Shown piece by piece: positions 24,440 to 37,346 of a stretch of DNA of 64,000 nucleotides. The position numbers and the translations under genes were made by a program. Positions within the stretch are counted from its first letter, which is position 1, and every line of letters begins with the position of its first letter. Location: NCBI GenBank assembly GCA_033065855.1, contig JAVXUO010000300.1:351889-415888 (forward strand), read 5' to 3'. The notes below the pieces were generated by a model. That model searched no databases and was not told the DNA's origin. It was given only the letters and a program-made list of their open reading frames with translations. Origin of the DNA: Escallonia rubra. Taxonomy: Eukaryota; Streptophyta; Magnoliopsida; Escalloniales; Escalloniaceae.

Positions 24440-24697
24440 TTTTGGAGTGCTGCTACAAAGAAAGAAGCTTGAGAGGAAGCTATGGAGGTAAAAGGTGGGG
24501 CAGCATTCAAAACTAGAAGGTAGATCAGGTGTTGAAGTTATGGAACGTGAAAGTAGTGAATGGGGGAGCGGTGTGGCTTTTTGTTGGACTTAATAGCACT
24601 CACGTGACACGAGGGATCTTTTGTCACAGGTTTTCCCACCCAGCCTCTCTCTCTGCAAACCTCTCACGATCAATGCACAGCTAATGGTTTTAAGGAT

Positions 24698-24705
24698 CTT
24701 TATAG
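24698..24705 (-). promoter_or_regulatory. TATA-like box of the DUF3741 gene
   Basis: CTATAAAG on the minus strand, about 260 bp upstream of the ATG. The expected leader contains CT-rich tracts. Confidence 0.35.
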
Positions 24706-25514
24706 TTGTTTGTTGGGTGTTTCATGATTCAAAGAGTCGTCCTCAAAATCTTCAAGCAAAGAGCACTGTGTGCTTACTTTGTAAAGTTGAATAACTCGTA
24801 CTATTCATCTTCTACGCCATCACCGAGGGACGAGGAGTTGAACTCTACATCTCTAGGTAGAATGTTAAGTGCAACAGATATATCCGTCAGCAATATAATG
24901 TAACACTACCACGATATATGACTAATGCATGCATGTTATAAAGTAGTACGAAGATGAAAAATTATCAGCATATAGAAGTCATTTATAGAGCGCGTCTCCA
25001 TACACTAGGCAATTTTAGAATTCATATATAACTCATTTGGGTCGTCCCAATACAAAATACCATCAAATTGATGATGATGGTGGCAAGAAGATGATAGCAC
25101 GATTTACCATTTGCAAACGAAACCAAGTACAAGAACTACTCCATGAGGTACCTACACTCAATACTACACCAGTAAGTACTATAAAGCCATTAGCTCCATC
25201 CCTCTATGCCAAAGCTTTTGAGTGTATCTCCCCCGTCCCACCCCCACTATCTGCCCACATTGACGGACTAATCAACAAAATTAGAGAAGAATAAAGACAA
25301 CAAGATCTAGTCAGTCAATTCGCAGACTTGTCAAATATACCAACTTGGGCCAAAATGTTACTCCAAATGGCCAACCATCACGGGCCTCTGATTTAGCCCA
25401 TACTTATCTACATGGCATAAAGACCACCAGCCCCACATGCATCTACGACGTCTCTTTTGTAATTGACGTTTCATATAAATCAGAAGATTGATCCCACAAA
25501 TGGAGAGATGTGGG

Positions 25515-25559
<45 letters not shown>

Positions 25560-25684
25560 TATCAAAAAGAGATAATATTTGGTTCAAAAGAAAGCAAAGG
25601 CTAGATTTAATTTTACACTTGACGTGGACAAAAGTAGGATATATACATACAGACACACAGAAGTCTGTCGTCAAGATCAAGAAG
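24706..25684. other. Intergenic and COL 3' flank with (GA)n
   Basis: Between two minus-strand genes. Contains a perfect (GA)20 microsatellite at 25517-25556, about 130 bp past the COL stop codon and so possibly inside its 3' UTR. No gene recognised in the remainder. Confidence 0.5.
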
Positions 25685-28600
25685 TCATTCTTGGTGAATA
25701 TGACCATCCGGAGCTTCAGTAGCCTTGACAAATCGACCCTTTACTCTCTTCCTAGTGTCAGCTCTTGCTTTTCTTGACTCGTAGCGGATGTGCTTCTCAT
25801 ATCTATTGACAATGTAATTCATACACTCAGAAAGTGCTCATCTTGATTTTCTGTGGAAACAACTGTAAAAGATGATAGAAAGAAAGTGAGAACACTATGT
25901 ACCTCCTTGTTTTCTTCTTCTCCTTGTATCGTAGCATAGCATTGCCTCTGTTTTTCGCCAGCAGCTCTATGTCAGCCTTGTTCATATCTGCGATCGTGCT
26001 ATCACCTCTCACCATAACAGTCTGATCCATGAAGTGGATATCCTTTGAGCCACCAAAGCATTTGGGTTTACCAGCACCAGAACCCAACGATGCCCTTGCA
26101 CTCTGTAAATCATTTCCCTTAGACGTTGCTTGCCCCTGGTTTGCTGTTGGGTGAATTGAGTTTTTCTGCATTTTCCCTTTAATGTCAATGTTGTGGGACT
26201 ACTAATAGGTTGAAAATTCAGACATATGGTCCACAACAGACGGAGACGGGTTTATGACATCCAGTAGGAAAGATTTTACAGAACTAAATCAAATAAGAAA
26301 TCTATATCCCCAGAGTATTATGTCTATATCAGGCCATCTACCCTTTGCCTAAGAAAAAATCTATCATTTTCCATTCCGCATGCCATAGATATTGTTAACT
26401 GTAAATCATAAAGAATTCTCTTCTGGTGAGAATAAAATTAGACAAGCAATTACCTGCACATTCCACTTCCACTAAAGCTAGGGAATACAGCGGTTCTATG
26501 TCCAAGAAAGAATTTAGTTTACACCTACCACAAAGATTGTCTTACAAACGGAGAAAGTGCCCACGCACTTCTCATGTCCTTCGTAATCCCCTTCTCCCAC
26601 CCCAAAAAGAGAAAGAAGAAAGAAAAATCTTGCATGCTTGAACTTTAAGCTACACTAACAGAAGGGAGCATAACCTAATCGAAGTTTAGAGAATGTTCAC
26701 GAGAGAAGAAACGGAACTAAAATAAAAGAACTACCAAGTCGAAATATATCATCAGTGGTCGAAATGACTTACATTAAAAGCTGCAATATCCTCGTGTACT
26801 ATGGGGCAATTAGTCCTGTATATTTCTCCAAATCCTTTTGTAGTCGCCATGGATGCTTCTTTCAAAAGTTCACCATAACTTTTCATCATAAACCCCACAT
26901 CTGTTGCACCATAACCTACTTCAAATGGACTGGAGTCGTCACGACCCCTCAAACGCCCCAAATTAAAATCCCATATCTGCAAAGGCAGTGGATGTGAAAA
27001 GATCACTAACGAGTCAAGGGGTGAGGAGAAGAGGGAGGGAAGAAAGGGATGATGGAGTGGGATACATCAGTAAGAACCCTTTATACTGAATCCACTAAAT
27101 ACAGATTTGAGTATTACCAATTTACCAATTAAGAGAAGGTTGGTTATTGAACACTTGCTGACTTTATTTCTCAAAATCAATGTAATAGTGGGCACATGGA
27201 AGCTCAAATTTTAACAAGTAGTAAAACAAGAAACCAATTAAGTCAAAGGAGCTTAAAGCTATAAATAGAAGCACGAGCAAGAAGGAGATTTTAGCAGTAT
27301 TTTGTTCCACTACGACGAAGAGAGTGGTTCCTTACTTTCTAAAGACTTTCCTATTTCCATCGGCCTCCCAAGCATTTGTAATCAAGTTCATTGAAAACAA
27401 TGAGACAGAAATGGCAAACTATAGTTTAAAGGGTTGTTTCCCAAGTCCCGACAAGCCTACATCCAGCGTAACACCATGACAATGACCCCCCCCCCCCCCC
27501 CCACAACCACATCCACACCCACCCCCCAAAACACACACAGAAAAGAAACAAAGAGAGAGAAAAGCAAGAAGAATGACCAAATAAATAAGCAGGTCACAGC
27601 ATTTGATCACATGCTACAGTAATTTAACGAGCTATTAAAATCGTTTAGAGAATGCAACATCGTCTACGGAATGAGCAAGAAAAAAGTGCAATTTCCATCC
27701 AAACAGCACATGTTGGGCTCCCCCTATCGCATGCACTCTTAAGCGCTACACAAATAAGGAGTAGTAGACATCAGGTGCACTTCTATCCCTGAAATCATTG
27801 TTTGGATAGAATGTCACATTTTAACTATCTGTGCGTGCATGTTTGGGAGAGGATTCTTTCTCCCAAAAGTGGGAAAAAGAATAGGAAAGTCCTAAATTAC
27901 CTATTTTTCTCCTAGCGTACTTGTGTTCTAGACAGCAACTGATTACCCTGTTTCATAACATAACAAAACAAACGTACTTCCTCTCCAGCTTCCTTGCAAC
28001 TCCCGAAGAAGAGGAGAATTTCAAAAACCAACCATTTCATTCTTTTACCTCCCTGAATATAAAATTATGGGTTATCGTAATCCATTCTTTACACTTCCAT
28101 TAGCTCTCTAATGATTAATATAATGTCTCTTTTACTTTTACCTGCATCCTTTCAATCAACAGAAGTGGACACTTAATTACTTTATTAGCAAAAGTATCGC
28201 AATTCACAAACCACAAACCAATGATACCAACCAAAATCTTCCAATCTAAATACTATAAGTAAACTATCCACACTCTCACTGAATCCATACAAGATAATGA
28301 CATAACAAAACAAGAGATAAATGACTGATAAACGAGCAACAAGAAAGTCAACAATACCTGAGTGCCCTGATCACTAGGGTTAGTGTTCCACGACATCTCC
28401 CCCTCCACATTCTGATCGCTCTCTTTCCGATCCGCCGGGCCCTGCATCATAAGCAACGACGTAAACGGTGCCTGCTGCCTTTGCTGCTCCAACGGTTGAC
28501 TCACGCCACTCACAACTCCATCAACCGGATCTCCCAAACCACCGCCCTCCCACCCATCGCCGTTCGGTGTCCCAGGAACCAGATCATCAGTCCCGCCACC

Positions 28601-29194
28601 GCCGCCGCCGCCGCCATCGGGTCCCACCAAACCCCTGTTATACAGCTGCGTCAGCTGCCTCAAAATAACCTGCTTCTGCTTCCCACAGCTCGAGCTCTGC
28701 CTCTTCTGACCGCAACTACCGCCATAAATCCCGGCATTCTCGCTCGGCACCATGAGGTCCTGCAGCCACGTGTCAAACACGCCGTTGGCGTTCGGGTCCC
28801 GGTAGCTCCAGCTCGGGATCCGCGGCTTCTTGTCCTCGACGTCCAGTCCCCAAGCCGTGCCGAGCTCGAGCGCCGTCGGGCAGCCGGAGAAGCCCTCCAC
28901 GGGGATCCGATCGTGCGCGGCCGACACGGAGCAGCCGCCGTGGGCGTCCCAGTCGCACTCCTGGCACAGCACCAGGTTGTCGGTGGCGCAGCGGACGGAG
29001 ACCGGCTCGGCGCCGCAGTTGTCGCAGATCTGGGAGCGGACGTGCTTGAGGGAGAGGGCGTTGGCGGAGTGGACCTGCTGGTCGCACGACAGGCAGAGCT
29101 TGGCCGAGTCGGCCCGGCAGTAGAGGACCGCGATCTGGTCGTTGCAGAAATCGCAGGGAACGCTCTCCCCGGGTCCCGATTTGGGGCTAACCAT
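25685..29194 (-). CDS. CONSTANS-LIKE transcription factor (COL13/14/15 type)
   Basis: Four exons on the minus strand: 28358-29194, 26773-26976, 25903-26198, 25685-25802 (TGA); 484 residues. The N-terminus has two B-box zinc fingers: box 1 from C14/C17 through C34/C37/H42/H51, and box 2 from C57/C60 through C77/C80/H85. A middle region has the family segment around [26 protein letters not shown] and a nine-glycine tract. The C-terminal CCT domain is split by the last intron ([20 protein letters not shown] then [20 protein letters not shown]). Two B-boxes with a diverged second box plus CCT fit the COL9-15 group, closest in my reading to COL14/COL15. These are nuclear regulators of light and flowering-time responses. 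At 484 residues it is longer than Arabidopsis relatives (about 400-430 from memory). Exon 1 is conspicuously GC-rich. Intron 1 is 1,381 bp and contains a C17 run. Confidence 0.95.
27486..27502. repeat. C17 homopolymer in COL intron 1
   Basis: Uninterrupted run of about 17 C followed by CA/CACC-rich sequence, inside the first intron of the COL gene. Confidence 0.9.
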
Positions 29195-30988
29195 CTCTGC
29201 AAGAGGCTGTGGAGATTTGTTTCAGAATGAAGTGAGAAAATGGAAAGAAAGCAAGGAAGGATATCTCAGCCCAGGTGTGTATGTATGAATTATGGTTAAT
29301 GTACAGAGAGAGGAGTAAGGAGTTGCTGTTTTGTGCGAGTAAAAGGGTAATGCACATGAGATGCAAGAGGCTTTGGCTGCACAGATACTGCTACTCTACT
29401 GCGGTGACTGGTGAGCGATGCAAGGGTTATTCAGTGAAATATAATAATAATAATAATTTCACTCTATTTTTGTCGCGCACACTCTTAAATATTAATACTA
29501 TAAGAGTAGATACATAACAATTTTAGCAACTTTTAACCGAGTTTACGCTCTATCTTTATCCGTGAGATGTCAAGGAGAACGATTATAAAATAATTTTAGC
29601 GATATAAGTAGAAGTATGTTACCAAATTTAGAGGAGAATTACTGATATTCCTGTTTCTTTTGTTAGGAAAAAATAATGGGGTGGGACCACTTTGTCAAAT
29701 ATCTTTGCCTTTTTGCTGAGCTGGAAGGGGGGGAGTATCTTGATGGCATCTTGTTAGCTCATGCTCATTTCTCCATCCCTCAATTATGAGCCTAAAAGTG
29801 CCCTTTAGACTTTAGGAGTGGATAATCTCTTTTTTCTCCTTTAGACGATCATTCATCAACATTGGGGTCTAGAAACATCTATTCTATATAATAATACGAT
29901 AATAACAACCGACGACAACAACAACAACAACAACAACGACAACAAAATTTCTTAGTCTTACTTGTCTTCGAGAGTTGAAATATTAGGAATTGATATTGAA
30001 CATTAAATAAATAAATTCAAATTTACTGTCAAAATCTTAATAAAAAATTTGAATTCTAAGATAGTCGTGACAGGCAAGCAGGCGTTACGCCTTTAGACAT
30101 TATGTACAAAGAGTTACAAAAATAATTTTAGTATTTTAATTACTTTAAATTTTAGGAAGAATAAATTTTAACTGTTATTCTAGTCGTAGAAATCTTCCTC
30201 TAACTCCGTATATAATAGTAATTAATAATCGCTAAATATATTTACTGACTTTTCTGCTAATACTTTCAGTGACAATTCTTAACAGTATTAACTGAATAAA
30301 AGTCACTAAAAATATATTTTTGCTGTATAAAAGATTAAAAAAATTCTTTCAAACATGAATATCAGCTAAAAAAATTTCTATTAGAAATGGTAAACAACAA
30401 TCGTATCCAGGAGCGCGAAAATAGAAGCAAAGTCAGGATTCGGAATTTAAAATCACGTGTAAAGCATTGAAAGCAGAGTAAACATCATAATATCAGCTTT
30501 TTGCGGGAAAAAGGTTTTGGTCGACTCCCTGAGGTCCTCTGGTCGTCATCCGTGACGTCTTGCACCGACGTCCATTTTTTGTTTTTATGGGGACTATGTT
30601 GTCGGTTCTGACTGTCATTGCTCTGGTCAGGCCCATGTCACAGCTCTCAAAGTGACTGGGCTTTTCCTTAACGGGCCAGCTATTGGCTTGATAAATTCGG
30701 TCTTGAAAAAATACAGTAATCAGTTTGACAAATTACACGTGTCGCATTACTAAGTCCTTGGCTACTATCATCTATCTATATTTATTTATTTATTTGATAA
30801 AAAAATCCTTTATTATCATTAAGTTCCAACAAATCAACGTACATGTCTCTACTATAGTCTATTTTAAATAGAGATTACATCACCAAATGCGTCAAGGTTG
30901 CAGTACTGTGTTAGACAGTTTCCAATCTTTGCATAGTTGTTGATTGGTTGGTGATCTACGTGCTTTCTTCTAACTCAAGACTATATAT
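29195..30988. other. COL upstream region and AT-rich intergenic DNA
   Basis: Begins with the COL leader and promoter (no clear TATA box chosen). An AAT microsatellite lies at about 29441-29457 and a CAA/ACA repeat at about 29906-29941. A GC-richer patch at about 30510-30680 has no recognisable coding content. Confidence 0.4.
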
Positions 30989-31560
30989 TTAATTCATGTT
31001 TCCGTCTTGGCATAAACCTTTATCCATCTCACGCTTCTTTCCTACAAACAGTCTCTGGTTTCTTCTTTCCCGTAAGCTATATGCAGTTGTAGCTAAGGCC
31101 AGTTTGCTTAAACTTGCTCTAAAACTTTTCCCTCTGAATTTGCCAATAGCATATTGCATTAATTGAGTCCAGGTCTTTAGATCATGGTGTATATGGAAGT
31201 TGTGCAGGATTTTCTTCCGAAGCACTCTGGCAAAAGGACACTCCATGAAGAGGATGAGATGTCGTTTCTTGATTCTATACACATAGACTGCAACTGTCTT
31301 CAGTGATAGCATTCAATTTTTTCAGCTTATCCCTGGTTCTCATTTGCTCCTTACATAACATCCACAGTACCATAACACACTTAGGAATGTGCCCTGGGAA
31401 CTATAATAATTTCATATTTTCCACCATGGAACAGAGGGTTGACCGGATCTGAGAGCATTCCAAGCTGAGCTTATATTGAATGTGCTTACCTTACGTAGCC
31501 ATTTTAGTTGGTCCTCTTGGTCTGAGTCTAGGTGAGGAATGGACTGTAATTGCAAGCTTA
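30989..31560 (-). pseudogene. LINE ORF2 tail (zf-RVT) remnant
   Basis: Minus-strand fragments match the C-terminal zinc-binding region of plant L1-type LINE reverse transcriptases. Upstream pieces read SSAWNALRSGQPSVPWW; a later one reads LILFMECPFARVLRKKILH and ends near LRERRNQRLF, the usual SAW-x-LR, ECPFA-x-x-x-W and W-x-ERN-x-R-x-F landmarks. The pieces are in different frames with stops between them, so it is dead. No polymerase domain or poly(A) tail was found. Confidence 0.6.
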
Positions 31561-32020
31561 ACTCCCTGAGTGCTTGTGATCAGATAGGTATGTTCCAAAA
31601 CAGTCATTAGTCCATGCTTCTTGAACTTTCATTTCTTTTGAGCTTCTAGCATCATATATGATACTGTTACCAAATTGTTGCACAATGGGCCCCTTTGGCT
31701 GCCAATTGTCCAACCAGAATCAGATACCTTGACCATTACCAATCTGATATTGAATGAATTGCTACAAAATCAGCCCATAACTTCCTCACCAACTGAATCC
31801 AATGAGTTTTTTTTTTCTTTCCTTTCTAGTCCTATTAACTCCTGTTCACTCCAATCTAATGATTTTTTTTTAATCTTAAATAATTGATAGGATTTGTTTG
31901 ATGTTTAGCACTTGGGAGAAGGGGTGAATAATTTTTTTGATGATTTGATATTAGAGAAACCGTAGGCGTCATGTTTATAAATTTATTTATTTATTTATTG
32001 AAGAGCATTTATGTGTGGTA
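31561..32020. other. AT-rich DNA before a Helitron-like terminus
   Basis: No coding content recognised; short T-runs and a (TTTA)n stretch at about 31978-31999. Confidence 0.35.
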
Positions 32021-32053
32021 GCACATGCATTACGTGTGCCCCGGCCCGCTAGT
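32021..32053 (+). mobile_element. Helitron-like 3' terminus
   Basis: A 7-bp hairpin (GCACATG / CGTGTGC, one G-T wobble, loop CATTA) at 32021-32039 is followed by a short GC-rich spacer and CTAG at 32049-32052, then T. Hairpin plus CTAG|T is the Helitron 3' signature. The 5' TC end is ambiguous; A|TCTATTCTATATAA at 29878 and A|TCTATCTATATTT at 30770 are candidates. Confidence 0.45.
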
Positions 32054-33765
32054 AACTATCATGGAAATTTTTTGTATCCAAGTAGTACAACCTTGTACGA
32101 ATACCTTGACTTTGTACGTCCCTATATGATTCACCAAAAATATACCAAGTAGTGTTTTTGACAAATTAGACATCCTTGAAATGGAGCATTCACATATTTA
32201 TGTATACTTGAGATATGGAGTGTTCACCACCTTACGTGGTGATTGAGTAGCACTCTTTACGTGCAAGTCCCCAATTACACGTGAAGACATAAATCAAAGT
32301 ATATCACCAAATGCATAACTATAATAAGATGGACCAAATATGCAAGTAGTAAAGAATTGAATCCAAAACATTGTCAAACTCAAGCTCTAATATCATGTTA
32401 AGTTATCATCTGGTTTAAAATTTTAAGATGTTAAATAATGCACTCAACAATGTTATCATACTCAACACCATTCAAGTGTGTGTGCGAGAAAATTAGACCA
32501 AGGTGCAAACAACCCTGTTTATACTTTTGCACGCTTGAGAGTGACAAAACTCTCTCGATTGCCATGTAAGTCGACCCTGCCGTAACTAGTCGAATATTGA
32601 GCAGACATGTTCACGATTAGGGGCAGAGGGAATGGGGGGCACAAGTGGGCTGGTGCCCACCTGCTTCTCGGTGAATTTTTTATTCTATATGGTATATTTT
32701 ATCCTTAATGAAAAAAATGTCCACCTAAATTTTTTTAAAATATTTAAAAGAGATATATTTTTAGTAACTTTATATGTTAAGTTATATGAAAATTCTAAAA
32801 ATGCTTAAAAACAAAAGTCTTTTTAGCCGTTAGAAATGTTAAACTTACTAAATAAAAAAAGTTCTACGCTTAAAGTCAACACAAAAAAATCCATTATTTT
32901 CCATTGTTTTCAAAGTCTCCCTATTTTCAAAGCCTGAAAGTCACATAACGGAGAGAGGCACGGAGCACACTGTCTTCTTTCGCCATCAATGCCACTGACT
33001 TGCCTGCAGCCTCTCAAAGGATCTCAATTCCCCACGCACGATACAGGAGCCACTATTTCTGCATGTAACAAAGCTAGGCTTTTCAAAACTTGTTTGGTTC
33101 CCAGGCAGTCACCCTGGCTAGCTTGACAGGCCCTTATTTCTCATGCTGGACTAGCTCTTCTTCCATGAGATATGCAATGCTTAGTATTGCTCCAATAAGC
33201 TTCGAAAAGGGACACAGAGCTAATGCGGCAGAACCGTGCAAGCTTCTACATATCATTCATTAGGTTTAAGTTCTGAAAACATACTCACAAATCATACACA
33301 CAAACACAAACTTGTGTATGCCTCCATAAAGCTTATGTTTAAAGTTTGCATGTCTGCTGTACTTAGAGAAGTGAGGCTATGCTGCTAAAAGAAATGTGGT
33401 GAGTGTGCAACTCAGCACAGTGCCCTGGATGAGTTTCAACATTCATCTGATGGGGGTATCATATACATGGAATAGGCAGTCATAGGGCACAAGTAAATTT
33501 TAAGTGTGAAACCAAAAACTCCCATAGCAATAACTCCCATATGTTTAGATGGAGTTAGATTTGTAATAAAAGTCAATTTCAAAATCGAATAGGTAAACCA
33601 ACAGGACACATATATCATAGCTTCAAATGAAGTTTTAGAGAATTATCCAACAACCGTTATTCACAGCATCAAATATTGTAGTTTATATAGCTTTGTAAGA
33701 CAAGGAACAACATGCTAGCAGAAGAACATAGTGTTTATGGTGCAGTTTAATGACTTGTAAGGATG
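32054..33765. other. AT-rich intergenic region
   Basis: No gene recognised. Around 32615-32690 a G-rich to AT-rich transition (GGGGCAGAGGGAATGGGGGG) looks like a transposon edge but could not be paired. The right end should hold the GILP-like 3' UTR. Confidence 0.35.
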
Positions 33766-35389
33766 TCAAGCAGGTAATGCAAAGCTCTCTTCTATCCAGC
33801 GTGGAGGATCCATCACGGCACAAGGATCGGACTTCTCAAACGCCGCAAGCTGCCAGAGGAAGCAGGTAATATTATACATCACGATACAAGATAAAAGAAG
33901 CAATAAAATGCAAGTAAACATCTACCTTCTCATGGCAGCTAGGACAATAGTGATACTTATGCCAGAGGCAATCCATTGAAGGACACAGAAAGCATATTCC
34001 GAGCATCATCGGCATCATGCAACCAACAAATGCTGCCAAGCTTGGTTTAGATCTGTTTCCCATAGAAGGTCAACATCAGTTAGCGTGGAAGTTTTCCTCA
34101 ATTTACAACTCAAGCAAAGCAGAGACTGCAGAAATGGGTAGTTTCTCAGCCTTTTCATATATTTAGTTAGACACATACATATTGTTCATCACTCTATGCA
34201 TGTTTTAGCTGTTTGATTTGAATCTGCCGTTGCTCACTAATTACATATGGTAATATGAAGCAATATCATGTCAAGATATATAAAGTATCAAGCATTTTCT
34301 TAACATATAAGTAGGAGAAGGCAGAGAAAGGAAAACTTAACCTTAACAAGCAGAAAGAATAGGAAAAACAAAGAAAAAGAATCATGAGCAAAATGCATCG
34401 AGCAGCTCCATTGGAAAGTTGATAGGTACAGTTGCCATCAAGATCTGACAAGTTGCCACCACCATTTCCATGTTCAATTGAGTTTATTCCACTAAAATTT
34501 TGTGTCTCGTAAACCTAAACCATCTCCAGGGTACTGAACCTTCTCCAGGAAAAACAGGCAAGGTTTCTCATACACCTTCGAATGATCTCTATACAACAAG
34601 CAATACCTTCACTCCAAATCCATTGGAAGGAGCCTAAGCTTATCAAACGCCACGGAAGTTTTTTTTTATCTGCAGCACCTAGTGAACAGCGTTCCATGTC
34701 CACATATCATGACTGGAATGCCTTAGCCTCCAATGAACAGGATTAGAGCCCTCAATACGTGAAATGACCGAAACCAATCACTTTGACAAAGTCAAGAGTG
34801 TTAAACCAACCACCAATTCAACCGTGTAACTCCAAATCACTACTCTTCTCAATTTCTACTCCGAATCAATAATACATACGCGCACATCATACATATAACT
34901 CCCCGTGTTTCATAATATTGTCTCTTTGACTTCAGTTTTGAACATTGACTTGACTTCTTATTTTTACCCGCAATTTAACTTAGTAAAAAAATACACATTC
35001 AATCTCGTAAAATTTATACTGCTAATGTTGCAAATATTCAACTTATATCGTAGGGACGTGCAAAAAGTAAAAGGAGACAAAAATTCTGAAACGCAAGGAT
35101 AACGGAAGTAGTAATCTTATTACCGGACGGCGGTGACTCCGGAACTACCGCAGAAAGCGCAATTAATAGGCGCAGGGGTGTCCCTGTAAATTGTCTGCTG
35201 AATCGGGATCCCCTTCGGATCGCCGAAGACGGCGTTCGGAGGGATGACACCGGCTTGGTACGGATTCTGGACGACATAGTATTGCTGATGATGATCGAAT
35301 TGCTGGTGCACAGGAGGAGCCTGGTAACTTGCGGCGTAGGGGATGCCGATCGCCGGCTCGTCGTGCTTCGACGGTTTCTCGGAAGTCAT
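33766..35389 (-). CDS. LITAF-domain membrane protein, GILP-like
   Basis: Three exons on the minus strand: 35124-35389, 33926-34052, 33766-33849 (TGA); 158 residues. A Pro/Gln/Tyr-rich N-terminus (EPAIGIPY, IPPNAVFGDP, QQTIYRDTPAP) precedes a LITAF domain: zinc-knuckle half C77-x-x-C80, a hydrophobic membrane-inserting stretch (about 94-113, LAAFVGCMMPMMLGICFLC), and the second half C125-P-S-C128. The C-terminus FEKSDPC...SFALPA is the plant hallmark. Arabidopsis GILP (At5g13190) is a plasma-membrane protein of about this size that binds LSD1 and dampens hypersensitive cell death; the same role here is inference. The start at 35389 fits the family start (M-S/T-x-x-K/E-P); an upstream in-frame ATG at 35416 would add nine residues. 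Confidence 0.93.
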
Positions 35390-35447
35390 GGCGAGGACTC
35401 GATTGTAAACCTGCAAAATTCAAACCTCTTCCTTCGAACACTCGATT

Positions 35448-35455
35448 TATTTATA
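35448..35455 (-). promoter_or_regulatory. TATA box of the GILP-like gene
   Basis: TATAAATA on the minus strand, about 60 bp upstream of the ATG, predicting a leader of about 30 nt. Confidence 0.55.
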
Positions 35456-36407
35456 GGAGCTAGAATGGAGAAAATTCGACTTGTAAACTCTTCCAGAATT
35501 TAGGCACCGGAGGCGAAAGTCCGAAGTCTTTATCTTTTTTGTCTTCGGTGAGTTGGGTCCACTGCCACGTGTCGTGACTTTCATTTTATACCTTTTAATT
35601 TTGTTTACTAAAGAGAATTGCCCGCCTAAGGGGAATATATCGCATTGGACTTACATCATGTTCCCAACCTATTCTGGTCGTACTCAAAAGTCAACCAGGG
35701 GTCCCGTTTTGCACAACACGTCACACATTCAAAGGTCAATTTTTCAACCGGTCAAAATGCATCTTTCATCGAACGTTCGCTGCAATTCATGACTAACATA
35801 TTTTTGTCGCCAACGTAACAACGTCAACGACGCCAACACTTGGGAAAAGCATGCAAGTGAGCGACACCACCTCGAGAGCTCGGCCACCTCCCTCAAAGAG
35901 GAGGGAGGGGGGTCGGCCACTCTTGTCTTGGGGGGGGGGGGGGCCTGCATGCGCCTTCCTTTACATCTCATTCAACGCACTGTCTCAACAATGCTCACTC
36001 ATAACTCGTGGCCGCACGATGCTTGTTGTCGCCCACGCAACGTCATTATGACAATTGTCGCTCGTGGCCGCGCACTATCGTTCGGGCGCCGTTTCGACGA
36101 AGATTGTTGCCAGCACTCTGTCTCCAACACTCCGCTGCGCCCATGCGCCGCGCCGCTAATACGGCCATGCCTCCTAGCTCCCTATCACACTACAATGCCC
36201 TCGGCACCATCGCCACGCATGTGCGCCACTTTCACGACATGTGCCCACAGCACCAGGTATTGTCTCACGACGGGTGATCGCCGCGCCCATGCGCCATAAT
36301 CATGTTACATGCCTCCGGACACCACGCTCATTCACCACACCATGTGCCCACACCATGGACGTGGAACATGCTTCGACCCACTCTCCGGAGTGTGCAACAT
36401 GCCGATG

Positions 36408-36745
36408 GGCTCTGCTCGTAGTGCTCCGGCACGAGGACCCTTCGTAGCGGGATAGGCTCGTTACCACAAAGTTATCGCCGTCTTCATTCCAAGGGGCTCC
36501 GCTTGTAGTGCTCCGGCACGAGGACACTTCGCAACGGGATAGGCTCGTTACCACAAAGCTATCGTCGTCTTCAGTCCGGGGGGGCTCCGTTCGTAGTGCT
36601 TCGACACGAGGACCCTTCGCAGCGGAATAGGCTCATTGCCACAAAGTTATCACCATTTTCATTCCGGGGGCTCTGCTCGTAGTGCTCTGGCACGAGGACC
36701 CTTCACAGCTAGATAGGCTCGTTACCACAAAGTTATCGTCATCTG
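36408..36745 (+). repeat. About 87-bp tandem array in LTR copy 1
   Basis: Four units starting near 36408, 36494, 36582 and 36668, each with CTCGTAGTGCTCCGGCACG-type sequence then GGGATAGGCTCGTTACCAC and a TTATCGCCGTCTTCATTCC-type end. Units differ by scattered substitutions. Confidence 0.8.
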
Positions 36746-37185
36746 GGGTGACTTGCATGACACTAGGCACTAAGCTGCAACCATGTCCACTCACGTTACC
36801 GGTGATCATCAGTGCCCCCAGGACGATGAGCCCTCAGTCACTCCGGGACGGGAGTAGGTCTTTGGAAGGCATCACGCCTAGTCTGCCTGGCAGTTGGCTA
36901 CAGGGGCAACCCTCACTGCTGTCAGGTTCTCTACGCGTCTCTTGACACACCTTGTGGGATTCAGTAAGGGCTTGGACTGGTGGTTGGGGCAACGAGCTTA
37001 CTCTGATCATGCTACCGCGGTGTGGTCAGTCTTCTCAGACAGGTAGAGAGATGCTGTGTGGGGCAAGGCAGTGCGAATTTGGGAGCCGACAGTCCGACGG
37101 AGAACCGGTATTTGCAGACCCCCTGGTGACGTGTCATTCCCAGGGGATGACACGTGTCAGCAAATGACACATGCATACTTTTGCC

Positions 37186-37193
37186 TATAAATA
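37186..37193 (+). promoter_or_regulatory. TATA box of LTR copy 1
   Basis: TATAAATA inside CCTATAAATAGTGG. It is preceded at 37150-37159 by a GACACGTGTC G-box-like palindrome and followed by CT-rich sequence. The same layout recurs inverted in copy 2 (61977-61984). Confidence 0.55.
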
Positions 37194-37346
37194 GTGGACT
37201 TTAGGACTCATTTAAAGGACTCTCTCTCATTTGACATTTTCACTTTTTTTTCTCTAAAAACTCATTCTCTCTGGAATTCTAGAGAGAGAAACACATTTAG
37301 ATTTCTGACATCGAACCCCTGACGCTGCACCCCTGACTTGAACCCT

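Noticed and set aside
28481..29230. 249-codon open frame on the + strand
   Set aside because: Antisense shadow of the GC-rich first exon of the COL gene; no domain and strongly compositional.
36409..36745. Regular repeats considered as a CRISPR-like array
   Set aside because: Plant DNA, and the units are directly abutting diverged tandem repeats without unique spacers.
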